This document shows positions 37,715 through 48,200 of a stretch of DNA of 64,000 nt, in pieces. Position 1 is the first letter of the stretch, and each line of letters opens with the position of its first letter. A model generated the notes under the pieces. The model had not been told where the DNA came from. It saw nothing but the letters and a program-made list of their open reading frames with translations, and ran no database searches. Made by a program: the position numbers and the translations under genes. The stretch comes from Vibrio sp. ED004 (lineage in GTDB: Bacteria; Pseudomonadota; Gammaproteobacteria; Enterobacterales; Vibrionaceae), in contig NZ_CP066149.1 of the NCBI RefSeq assembly GCF_023206395.1, positions 124,001 through 188,000 of the forward strand, in the 5' to 3' direction.

Positions 37715-38341
37715 ATGACTACATTAAATGAACAACTAGCAAACCTAAAAGTAATCCCTGTAATCGCGATCAACCGTGCTGAAGACGCTATCCCTTTAGG
37801 TAAAGCTCTTGTTGAAAACGGCATGCCATGTGCAGAAATCACGCTACGCACAGAATGTGCAATCGAAGCGATTCGCATCATGCGTAAAGAGTTCCCAGAC
37901 ATGCTAATCGGTTCAGGTACTGTGCTGACTAACGAGCAAGTTGACGCATCTATCGAAGCTGGTGTTGATTTCATCGTAAGCCCAGGTTTTAACCCTCGTA
38001 CTGTTCAATACTGTATCGACAAAGGTGTTGCAATCGTACCGGGTGTAAACAACCCAAGCCTAGTTGAGCAAGCAATGGAAATGGGCCTTCGCACGCTGAA
38101 GTTCTTCCCTGCTGAGCCTTCTGGCGGCACTGGTATGCTTAAAGCACTGACAGCGGTTTACCCTGTTAAATTTATGCCTACTGGCGGCGTAAGCTTGAAG
38201 AATGTAGATGAATACCTATCGATCCCTTCTGTTCTTGCGTGTGGCGGTACTTGGATGGTTCCAACTAACCTTATCGACGAAGGTAAGTGGGACGAACTAG
38301 GTAAGCTTGTTCGTGACGCTGTTGATCACGTTAACGCTTAA
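37715..38341 (+). CDS. eda: KDPG aldolase
   Basis: This 208-residue class I aldolase splits 2-keto-3-deoxy-6-phosphogluconate to pyruvate and glyceraldehyde 3-phosphate. It is a TIM barrel with Glu41 in EITLRT and the Schiff-base Lys129 in LKFFPAEPSGG, the Eda active-site pair. GSGTVL and PTGGVSLKN supply phosphate-binding loops. It completes the route from alginate to central metabolism. ATG 37715 follows GTGAGAAAGAATTC. Last gene of the operon; a terminator follows. Confidence 0.95.
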   Translation: MTTLNEQLANLKVIPVIAINRAEDAIPLGKALVENGMPCAEITLRTECAIEAIRIMRKEFPDMLIGSGTVLTNEQVDASIEAGVDFIVSPGFNPRTVQYCIDKGVAIVPGVNNPSLVEQAMEMGLRTLKFFPAEPSGGTGMLKALTAVYPVKFMPTGGVSLKNVDEYLSIPSVLACGGTWMVPTNLIDEGKWDELGKLVRDAVDHVNA

Positions 38342-38362
38342 TCTGTTTTAGATTTAGTGATG

Positions 38363-38386
38363 AAGCCTCACTTCGGTGGGGCTTTT
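38363..38386 (+). terminator. Terminator of kdgF-kdgK-eda
   Basis: AAGCCTCA-CTTCGG-TGGGGCTT forms a short GC-rich stem with a tetraloop-like turn, followed by five T. Confidence 0.85.
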
Positions 38387-38418
38387 TGTTATCTGCCGTT
38401 TATCGCACCGACTAGCAG

Positions 38419-38584
38419 TAATACCCATCGTGGTAAATAGCTGGTCACCCTAACTTGCTAAAACGCCCGATAACTGCGTTAGAACTTTTGATTGTAGAAT
38501 AACTACTTATCGAAAATTTCTGCCTTTTTCTCAAGCCTTTTCCCTACGCTATTTTTGATCACTTACTTACTGTGATTGGTATAA
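38419..38584. repeat. MITE-like 166-base element with imperfect terminal inverted repeats
   Basis: The left end TAATACCCATCGTGGTAAATA and the complement of the right end, read inward as TTATACCAATCACAGTAAGTA, match at 15 of 21 positions when both are read from the element's ends. No ORF is inside. Its size and ends resemble the small non-autonomous repeats scattered in Vibrio genomes; naming a family would need a search. Confidence 0.55.
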
Positions 38585-39250
38585 GACACTCTCAATCGAC
38601 TTTCTGTTTACCCACACATTCTATCACCTTTATCTCTATGGCTTCGTACAGGTCCGTGACTAAGACAAGCAAGAGCGTAGTGATGTGAGTTTTCAATCAA
38701 CGTCAGCACGCATCTGGCTGAGCGTTACTGGCGTATCTACGTCTATCACCCCTTATCCAAAAATGTTCCTTTTCAATACATCACCAAACATCTCGCATAG
38801 CATGTACAGAAGGTAACAATAGACAAAGTGAGCCGAAAAATGTGTCCCGTTGTACAGTTTAACGCCCACTCACTGACAAAAATTCCAAATATGTGCCTCT
38901 CTAGTTCGAAAAAGTAGTAAATAGCATAGAAAGGCTACATAGCCGCAGACAAACAAAAAATAGCGAAGTGAAAACAATAGGCTACTCTTGAACTCCCAAT
39001 TAGGAATCTTCAAGTATAGCGTTGTAAATTAACGTGAACCTAGTCGCACAATACACTAATTTGTAGCATATTTGTTACGGTTATAATTAAAATCTTATAG
39101 ATAAGAGAAAGTAAGCGATTTTTCTTATATTGTAATACATATGAACATTTAACCTTCAATTTATTTCACAACAAAAATAAATTCCACGCACAATTAATAT
39201 CCATTAAAACAACAACTTAAAAGATTTTTCAGTATTCAGTAAAAAATCAA
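38585..39250. other. Intergenic region between eda and the second symporter
   Basis: No supported ORF or RNA gene is seen. An operator-like TTGTAATACAT (39130-39140) lies in it, before the main promoter elements of the symporter. Confidence 0.45.
39130..39140. promoter_or_regulatory. Operator-like site, distal, upstream of the second symporter
   Basis: TTGTAATACAT matches TTGTANTACAA at all but the last position, 210 bases before the start codon. Confidence 0.5.
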
Positions 39251-39266
39251 TGCGACCTAGATCATA
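39251..39266. promoter_or_regulatory. CRP-like site upstream of the second symporter
   Basis: TGCGACCTAGATCATA matches TGTGA-N6-TCACA at 8 of 10 positions. It is about 25 bases (centre to centre) upstream of the perfect palindrome at 39278. Confidence 0.45.
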
Positions 39267-39277
39267 CTAAAGACATA

Positions 39278-39288
39278 TTGTAGTACAA
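39278..39288. promoter_or_regulatory. Operator-like palindrome upstream of the second symporter
   Basis: TTGTAGTACAA is a perfect match, 62 bases before the start, the same spacing as at the first symporter (60 bases). Confidence 0.65.
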
Positions 39289-39349
39289 ATAAACCTTGAG
39301 GCGAGTTAATCTAAGCCCAGTTAATTATGATATTTAAAAGGCTGAAAAG

Positions 39350-41116
39350 ATGACTATTGATACTTTTGTTGTTCTCGCCTACTTCTTCTTTTTAATCGCT
39401 ATTGGTTGGATGTTCCGTAAGTTCACCACGTCAACTAGTGATTATTTCAGAGGGGGCGGCAAAATGTTGTGGTGGATGGTTGGTGCAACTGCCTTCATGA
39501 CACAGTTTTCAGCATGGACGTTTACAGGTGCCGCAGGACGCGCGTTCAATGACGGTTTCGTTATTGTAATCCTATTCTTAGCCAATGCTTTTGGCTACTT
39601 CATGAACTATATGTACTTCGCTCCAAAGTTCCGCCAACTTCGTGTGGTAACAGCGATCGAAGCTATTCGTCAGCGCTTTGGTAAAACGTCTGAACAGTTC
39701 TTCACATGGGCAGGTATGCCGGACAGCCTTATCTCTGCAGGTATCTGGCTAAACGGTCTAGCTATCTTTGTAGCAGCGGTATTCAACATCCCAATGGAAG
39801 CAACCATTGTGGTAACGGGTATGGTTCTAGTATTGATGGCAGTAACGGGCGGCTCTTGGGCGGTTGTTGCTTCTGACTTTATGCAAATGCTTGTAATCAT
39901 GGCCGTGACAATCACTTGTGCGGTAGCAGCTTACTTCCACGGTGGCGGCTTAACTAACATCGTTGCTAACTTCGACGGCGACTTCATGTTAGGTAACAAC
40001 CTAAACTACGTGAGCATCTTCATCCTTTGGGTTGTATTCATCTTCGTGAAGCAGTTCGGTGTAATGAACAACAGCATCAACGCTTACCGTTACCTATGTG
40101 CAAAAGACAGTGAAAACGCACGTAAAGCGGCAGGCCTAGCATGTATCCTTATGGTTGTTGGTCCACTAATTTGGTTCCTACCACCTTGGTACGTAAGTGC
40201 ATTCATGCCTGAGTTTGCTGAGCAATACACATCAATGGGCGACAAAGCCGGTGATGCTGCTTACCTAGCATTCGTACAGAACGTAATGCCAGCAGGTATG
40301 GTTGGTCTTCTTATGTCAGCAATGTTCGCTGCAACGATGTCTTCTATGGATTCAGGTTTGAACCGTAATGCTGGTATCTTTGTAATGAACTTCTACAGCC
40401 CAGTTCTTCGTCAAAACGCGACTCAGAAAGAGCTGGTTATTGTAAGTAAGCTAACGACTATCATGATGGGTGTAATCATCATCGCGATTGGTCTGTTCAT
40501 TAACTCTCTACGTCACTTAAGCTTGTTCGATATCGTGATGAACGTAGGTGCGTTGATTGGCTTCCCAATGCTTATCCCTGTACTACTAGGTATGTGGATT
40601 CGTAAGACACCTGACTGGGCTGGTTGGTCTACTCTAGTGGTTGGTGGTTTCGTTTCTTACATCTTCGGTATCTCTCTTCAAGCAGAAGACATCGAGAACC
40701 TATTTGGTCTAGAAACAGCACTTACTGGCCGTGAATGGAGCGACTTGAAAGTTGGTCTAAGCTTAGCAGCTCACGTAGTGTTCACTGGTGGTTACTTCAT
40801 CATGACTTCTCGCTTCTACAAAGGCCTAACGCCAGAGCGTGAGAAAGAAGTTGACCAACTATTCACTAACTGGAACACGCCGCTAGTAGCGGAAGGTGAA
40901 GAGCAACAAAACCTAGATACTAAACAGCGTTCAATGCTTGGTAAGCTTATCAGCACAGCAGGTTTCGGTATCCTAGCAATGGCTCTGATTCCAAACGAAC
41001 CGACAGGACGCTTGTTGTTCCTACTATGTGGTTCGATGGTACTCACCGTTGGTATCCTACTGGTTAACGCATCTAAGGCTCCAGCTAAGATGAACAACGA
41101 GTCAGTTGCTAAGTAG
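39350..41116 (+). CDS. Sodium:solute symporter, ToaB-type oligoalginate/uronate transporter
   Basis: This 588-residue SSS-family inner-membrane transporter is closely similar over its whole length to the protein encoded at 19215-20993. Shared segments include TSDYFRGGGKMLWWM, FMTQFSAWTFTGAAG, FAATMSSMDSGLNRN and the soluble tail before the last helix. It probably carries DEH or short oligomers with sodium. It stands alone with its own promoter (CRP-like site plus palindrome) and terminator. Two copies of this transporter type are usual in V. splendidus alginate loci and may differ in substrate length. Confidence 0.88.
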   Translation: MTIDTFVVLAYFFFLIAIGWMFRKFTTSTSDYFRGGGKMLWWMVGATAFMTQFSAWTFTGAAGRAFNDGFVIVILFLANAFGYFMNYMYFAPKFRQLRVVTAIEAIRQRFGKTSEQFFTWAGMPDSLISAGIWLNGLAIFVAAVFNIPMEATIVVTGMVLVLMAVTGGSWAVVASDFMQMLVIMAVTITCAVAAYFHGGGLTNIVANFDGDFMLGNNLNYVSIFILWVVFIFVKQFGVMNNSINAYRYLCAKDSENARKAAGLACILMVVGPLIWFLPPWYVSAFMPEFAEQYTSMGDKAGDAAYLAFVQNVMPAGMVGLLMSAMFAATMSSMDSGLNRNAGIFVMNFYSPVLRQNATQKELVIVSKLTTIMMGVIIIAIGLFINSLRHLSLFDIVMNVGALIGFPMLIPVLLGMWIRKTPDWAGWSTLVVGGFVSYIFGISLQAEDIENLFGLETALTGREWSDLKVGLSLAAHVVFTGGYFIMTSRFYKGLTPEREKEVDQLFTNWNTPLVAEGEEQQNLDTKQRSMLGKLISTAGFGILAMALIPNEPTGRLLFLLCGSMVLTVGILLVNASKAPAKMNNESVAK

Positions 41117-41142
41117 CTAAACGCTAAACGCTAAACGCTAAA
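41115..41142. repeat. Short tandem repeat after the second symporter
   Basis: The 8-base word GCTAAACG is repeated about three times, starting within the stop codon region. Confidence 0.7.
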
Positions 41143-41171
41143 TAAGCATCTAACACGTTAAACCAATAATG

Positions 41172-41203
41172 AAGCCCATGTTATTCGATAGCATGGGCTT
41201 TTT
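41172..41203 (+). terminator. Terminator of the second symporter gene
   Basis: AAGCCCATG and CATGGGCTT form the stem, followed by five T. Confidence 0.87.
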
Positions 41204-41431
41204 GTTTGCATCTCTACTTAACTGTCGCTCTTGCTCTAAGTGACACTTTGATAAGTGATATCCCCTTCCCCAAACCCTTCAATTTCGTCAGTCAAAGGGC
41301 TCGTTCAAGCAGTTTTTTTTATCCTGACTAATCGAAACCCCACTTTATTTTTAACTTTCCAATGGTTTGATCTCTTTCTGCTTTTCTTTCTGTTACTTTT
41401 AACAACTAGACAAACACAACAGATAATTACA

Positions 41432-42196
41432 ATGAAAAAAACATCACTATTACTTGCTTCCATTGCTCTGGCACTTTCTGGTGTCGCACAAGCTGACCAG
41501 CTAGAAGACATTCAAAAATCAGGAACCCTGCGTGTGGGAACCACAGGCGACTACAAGCCTTTCTCTTACTTCGACGGTAAAACCTACTCTGGCTATGACA
41601 TCGATGTCGCACAGCACATTGCAGAGCAGCTAGGTGTCGAATTACAGATTGTTCGTACCACATGGAAAGATCTACTGACCGACCTCGACAGCGATAAATA
41701 CGACATCGCGATGGGTGGTATTACGCGCAAAATGCAACGCCAGTTAAACGCAGAACAAACTCAGGGTTACATGACCTTTGGTAAATGTTTCTTAGTTGCG
41801 AAAGGTAAAGCAGAGCAGTACGACAGCATTGAGAAAGTAAATCTGTCTTCGGTTCGTGTGGGCGTGAATATTGGCGGCACTAACGAGATGTTTGCAGATG
41901 CTAACTTGCAGAACGCAAGCTTCACACGTTACGAAAACAACCTAGACGTTCCGCAAGCCGTTGCGGAAGGCAAAGTTGATGTGATGGTGACAGAAACTCC
42001 GGAAGGTCTGTTCTATCAAGTAACGGACGAGCGCCTTGAAGCAGCTCGCTGTGAAACGCCGTTCACTAACAGCCAATTCGGTTACTTGATTCCTAAAGGT
42101 GAGCAGCGCTTTTTGAACACAGTGAACTTCATTATGGATGAGATGAAATTGAAAGGCGTTGAAGAAGAGTTTCTGATCCACAACTCTCTGAAATAA
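41432..42196 (+). CDS. Periplasmic cyclohexadienyl dehydratase/amino-acid-binding-like protein
   Basis: This 254-residue protein of the SBP_bac_3 fold has a signal peptide at about 1-21 (ending GVAQA). The start is ATG 41432 (MKKTSLLLAS); the longer frame has no ribosome-binding site. GTLRVGTTGDYKPFSYFDG, YDIDVAQHIAEQLGV and YDIAMGGITRKMQRQ resemble the periplasmic cyclohexadienyl dehydratase (PheC) branch more than amino-acid transporter proteins, and no permease or ATPase gene is adjacent. It could make phenylpyruvate or arogenate-derived phenylalanine in the periplasm, or be an orphan binding protein. Its link to alginate is not evident. Confidence 0.8.
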   Translation: MKKTSLLLASIALALSGVAQADQLEDIQKSGTLRVGTTGDYKPFSYFDGKTYSGYDIDVAQHIAEQLGVELQIVRTTWKDLLTDLDSDKYDIAMGGITRKMQRQLNAEQTQGYMTFGKCFLVAKGKAEQYDSIEKVNLSSVRVGVNIGGTNEMFADANLQNASFTRYENNLDVPQAVAEGKVDVMVTETPEGLFYQVTDERLEAARCETPFTNSQFGYLIPKGEQRFLNTVNFIMDEMKLKGVEEEFLIHNSLK

Positions 42197-42213
42197 TCTT
42201 CTATCGTTCTAGA

Positions 42214-42247
42214 TAAAAAAAATAGGCCAGCATTGCTGGCCTATTTC
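42214..42247. terminator. Bidirectional terminator between the PheC-like gene and the adhesin
   Basis: AAATAGGCCAGCA and TGCTGGCCTATTT form a perfect stem with A-run and T-rich flanks. It serves the two convergent genes. Confidence 0.88.
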
Positions 42248-42268
42248 GTTTTGGTTTCATGGTTCGCG

Positions 42269-45200
42269 TTAACCGTGGGTGATCACATTCTGCTGTACTA
42301 ATGCATCCAGAATGTCTGACGGCATTGTGCCACTTAAAGTTAGCTGTGGCGCAAGGTCTTCAACCACGATCACTTGCTCTGTGGTTCCTATACCATCAGG
42401 GTTGATCGTAAGCTCAATATCATCCCCTTCCACTTTCGCATCTATCTGTTGTAGCAATGCAGTCATGTCTGGAGGTGAATTCTTAAGCTCTGGCAAGACT
42501 TCGCGCAAGTCAATACTGTCCCCTTCAGACAAATCAAAGTCGGTAATCGTATCTTCAACACCATCTTCGATGTTCAGCCACACGAACGAATCCATACCAT
42601 CGCCACCGGTTAGAATATCTGAACCGCCGCCGCCAATGAGCGTATCGTCACCAGCACCACCTTCCAGTCGGTCATTACCTGAACCACCCGTTAAGTCAGT
42701 CGCATTAGCACCAGCCAGTAACTGAACATCATCGGTTTCCGAAGCCAAGTTGATATCAACCGCATTCGACACAATGTTCAAGTTCAGGTCAATCGATGCA
42801 GAGGTCGCTGTATCGTTGTTGTCAGTCTCTTCAGAAACTGCCTCAACTTTCAGTGTGTAGTTCCCTGGAGTTTGAGAAAGCCCAACCGCTTGCAAGCTGT
42901 CGATTGCATCCGCCGTTGCCACCCACACACCGCCGCCAAGATCCGTCACTGAACCCGCAGTACTGGTGATTTGAGCGCCAGCAGGCACATCACTAATATG
43001 CAGCGTTAGCTCTTCTGTAATGTCCGTTAAGGCCGCGATAATCCCAACTAAAGGAATACCACTCGCACTGACTGACTGACTCGCAGTAATGTTTCTCACG
43101 TAGTTAGTCGCACTATCGATAGACAGGGTTGGTGCATTCGCTACTGGCGTCACCGCGATGTTGTAAACCACAGGTGCTGTCTCTATCGCAATACCTGAAG
43201 GGTTGCCGCTGTCTTTGGCAGTGACTTCTAGGCCGATATTGTTGGTTGGAGCCAAGCTTGCATCAAGGTAAACCCCATTCGGGCTGGTCGGTGTGTCAAT
43301 CAAGGCATTCAGATCGCTCAGCGTCCCTACTAACGTCACCGAACCACTATTGTCACCATTAACGGTCACACTAGTACCAGCAGGTAGTGATACTGAAAGC
43401 GTTCCGTAATCAACGGTCAGTGTTACTGTCATCAAGTCATTAGCAAAGCTATCGACATAATCAGGGTCACTGACAGTAATACCACTCAACAATTGACCGG
43501 CATCCTCATCAACGAGCGTGGTGACACTGTCACCATTAACAACAGGCGTATCGTTCGGAGCACCATCTGAAATCGTCAGTGTAACTGTCGAAGTGACAAT
43601 ATCACCGTCTTTATCTTCTGACGTCAGGGTAATAGTCTTAACGATATCCCCGCTTGACTGGTTAAGATTGCGGTTCGGTTCAAAGCGCACATAGCCTTGC
43701 AGGGTGACGTAAAGTGAGCCTTCAGCAACCACAAACTTCTGCTCACCAGGATCATTTTGGTCAAGCGTAAATACTGTACCATTGTCGTAATTGATTTGAG
43801 TGATGGTGGTACCGTCAGCACCTTCTTGATCAAGCACATTAACGGTCGTGATTATTGGCGTGCCAGCGGCTAAATCAGCGACAGTTGGCTCGAAAATATT
43901 TAAAGCTCCATCTTGCATTATTTGAACATCATCAGTCACCGTGATTTTCAGAACGATCTCGTGTGATTTATCTTGATCGAAATCTTCGGCCACGACAGAA
44001 AAGTTAAGGTCAATCGCGTTTTCATCCGCGCCATCAGGGTGCTTAAGTGGTTTAAACAACTCAAATTGATAACCGTTGTTTAAGGTATCAAAAATGATTT
44101 TAAACACAGGCTGATTACTGATGATCGTTTGTGCTACATAAGTAAAGGTTGTACCGCTTTGTGAAACAGGTAACCATTCTAAACTTTCCTCGTCAGAAAC
44201 TAAGCTTGCGATGATTGAGTCTTCGTTAACAAGCTCATATTTCACAATGCCATCTGGACCTTCCGAGACATCGAATAGCCCATTAATAACGGTATCTTCA
44301 GACCGTTCAGAGCCAACGACAGAAAGGTCATTTTCGTCAACGGTTTCACTCAGGGAATGGGATCTGTTGATGGGCGATTGATCCATTACCTCGATTGGCA
44401 ATCGATATTGCTTAGACTCATCGCCATCACCGTCAACGGCCACAACATCAAATGGTATTGTTAATGTATCGAGGTTACTCGGTGTCGTAGCGTGATTGAG
44501 AGGGCCAAGCAAGGTAAAGGTGTAAGCACCATCATCAGTCAATACTAAGGTGAAAATTGGCGTTCCATTTAGCTCAGTTACGGCTTGGTAGGTGGTCGTA
44601 TTGGCAGCGTTGGTGGTCTCTATGATCTTAATCCCTTCATTCCCAGACGATAACGTTGCTTCCAGTGTTGAGATATTACGCAACTCGTAAGTTTCGACTT
44701 GATCTGCCCCTTCAGTTGTAATAAAGACTCCTTCAGCTCTATCGGATTCGAATAAATCATATAAACCAAATTCCTCAACGCTAAAGCTACTGAAGCCAGT
44801 TGTTTGTGTTTGAGTAATGATTGGAACATCATCGGTAATGGTCACCATAAGAGGCTTCATTGCTGAGTCAGTGTTGTCTTTGTCGACAACAATAACTGGT
44901 AGAGTGAATACTTGATCGTTGTTGCCTTGTACAGGCAGATGATCAAGCTCTTTTAACAAAGTGAATGTGTATTCGCCTAGTACCACACTATTAAAAGTGG
45001 TGGTAAAGATATCCGTTTGAACACCCCCACTTTCAACGAAACCAATATAGTTTCCGCTGTTGGCAGGATCTTCTTTGAGTTGAACAACTAAGCCGTCCGC
45101 TTTGAGATCGCCAGACTTGTTGAACTGAGTGGTATCAATACGGAAACGACTCACATCATCACTTCCCGCTGTGAAAGTAATGGTTTCAGTTTGGCTCACA

Positions 45201-48200
45201 GGTAAGCTCGGAGATGAGCCATCCATTAGATTCGCTTCTTCCAATGTAACCGTTGGTACCGTATCAATTACCGGTGGCACGCCATCTGAAATCGTCAGTG
45301 TCACTGTCGAAGTGACAATATCGCCGTCTTTATCTTCTGATGTCACGGTAATCGTCTTAACGATGTCACCACCAGAATGATTCAGATTTCGATTTAGCTC
45401 AAAGCGCACATCACCTTCAAGCGTGATAAACAACGAACCTTCTGTAAATACGAACTCTTGCTCACCAGTGTTGGTTTGCACCAGAGATTTTTCAGGCTGA
45501 CTACCATAAGTAAATTTGGTGATGGTGGCGCCATCGGCACTTTGCGCTGGCATCACATCAAACGTCGTTTTGGTTGTCGTGCCCGAGCTTGGCTCTGTGA
45601 TGCTAAGAGCTCCATCTTGCATTATTTGAACATCATCAGTCACCGTGATTTTCAGAACGATCTCGTCTGATTTATCTTGATCGAAATCTTCGGCCACGAC
45701 AGAAAAGTTAAGGTCAATCGCGTTTTCATCCGAGCCATCAGGGTGCTTAAGTGGTTTAAACAACTCAAATTGATAACTGTTGTTTAAGGTATCAAAAATG
45801 ATTTTAAACACAGGCTGGTTACTGGTGGCCGTTTGTGCTACATAAATGAAGGTTGTACCGCTTTGTGAAACAGGTAACCATTCTAAACTTTCCCCGTCAG
45901 AAACTAAGCTTGCGATGATTGAATCTTCGTTAACAAGCTCATATTTCACAATGCCATCTGGACCTTCATCGACGGTAAACAGCCCGTTAATAATGGTATC
46001 TTCGGATTGATCCGAACCAATCCCAATCAGATCGTCTTCATCGACAACCGTTTCACCAGTCGGAGCTATCATTACCGGTATATCGTCAATGACTTCAATT
46101 AGTAATTGATACTGATTTGAATCATCGCCATCACTGTCAACGGCAACAACATCAAATGGTATTGTTAATGTATCGAGGTTACTCGGTGTCGTAGCGTGAT
46201 TGAGAGGGCCAAGCAAGGTAAAGGTGTAAGCACCATCACCAGTCAGCACTAAGGTGAAAATTGGCGTTCCACTTAGCTCAGTTACGGCTTGGTAGGTGGT
46301 CGTATTGGAAGCGTTGGTGGTCTCTATGATCTTAATCCCTTCATTCCCAGACGATAACGTTGCTTCCAGTGTTGAGATATTACGCAACTCGTAAGTTTCG
46401 ACTTGATCTGCCCCTTCAGTCGTAATAAAGGCTCCTTCAGCTATATTAAATGGGAATACCTTATATAAACCAAATTCCCCAACGCTAAAGTTACTGAAAC
46501 CAGTTGTTTGTGTTTGAGTAATGATTGGAACATCATCGGTAATGGTCACCATAAGAGGCTTCATTGCTGAGTCAGTGTTGTCTTTGTCGACAACAATAAC
46601 TGGCAGAGTGAATACTTGATCGTTGTTGCCTTGTACAGGCAGATGATCAAGCTCTTTTAACAAAGTGAATGTGTATTCGCCTAGTACCACACTATTAAAA
46701 GTGGTGGTAAAGATATCCGTTTGAACACCCCCACTTTCAACGAAACCAATATAGTTTCCGCTGTTGGCAGGATCTTCTTTGAGTTGAACAACTAAGCCGT
46801 CCGCTTTGAGATCGCCAGACTTGTTGAACTGAGTGGTATCAATACGGAAATGACTCACATCATCACTTCCCGCTGTGAAAGTAATCGTTTCAGTTTGGCT
46901 CACTGGTAAGCTCGGAGATGAGCCATCCACGAGATTCGCTTCTTCCAATGCAACCGTTGGTACCCTATCAATTACCGGTGGCGCGCCATCTGAAATCGTC
47001 AGTGTCACTGTCGAAGTGACAATATCACCGTCTTTATCTTCTGACGTTAGGGTAATAGTCTTAACGATATCCCCGCTTGACTGGTTAAGATTGCGGTTCG
47101 GTTCAAAGCGCACATCGCCTTGCAGGGTGATGTAAAGTGAGCCTTCAGCAACCACAAACTTCTGCTCACCAGGGTTATTTTGGTCAAGCGTAAATACTGT
47201 GCCGTTGTCATAATTGATTTGAGTGATGGTGGTACCGTCGGCACCTTCTTGATCAAGCACATTAACGGTCGTGATTATTGGCGTGCCAGCGGCTAAATCA
47301 GCGACAGTTGGCTCGACAATATTTAGAGCTCCATCTTTCATTATTTGAACATCATCAGTCACCGTGATTTTCAGAACGATCTCGTGTGATTTATCTTGGT
47401 CAAAATCTTCGGCCACGACAGAAAAGTTAAGGTCAATCGCGTTTTCATCCGCGCCATCAGGGTGCTTAAGTGGTTTAAACAACTCAAATTGATAACCGTT
47501 GTTTAAGGTATCAAAAATGATTTTAAACACAGGTTGATTACTGGTGACCGTTTGTGCAAGATAAGTGAAGGTTGTACCGCTTTGTGAAACTGGTAACCAT
47601 TCTAAACTTTCCCCGTCAGAAACTAAGCTTGCGATGATTGAGTCTTCGTTAACAAGCTCATATTTCACAATGTCATCTGGACCTTCCAACGAGGCATCGA
47701 ATAACCCATTAATAACGGTATCTTCAGATTGTTCAGAGCCAACGACAGAAAGGTCATTTTCATCAACGGTTTCACTCAAAGAATACGAACTGAAGGTGGG
47801 CGATTGATCCATTACCTCGATTGGCAATCGATATTGCTTAGACTCATCGCCATCGCCATCAATAGCAACAACATCAAACGGTATTGTTAATCTATCGAGA
47901 TTACTCGGTGAAGTAGCGTGATTGAGAGGACCACGCAAAGTAAACGTGTAAGCACCGTCACCAGTCAGCACTAAGGTGAAAATTGGCGTTCCACTTAGCT
48001 CGGTTACGCCTTGGTAAGTGGTCGTATTGGCAGCGTTGGTGGTCTCTATGATCTTAACCCCTTCATTCCCAGACGATAACGTTGCTTCCAGTGTTGAGAT
48101 ATTACGCAACTCGTAAGTTTCGACTTGATCAGCCCCTTCAGTCGTAATAAAGGCTCCTTCAACTATATCGTAAGGGAATAACTCATATAAACCAAATTCC

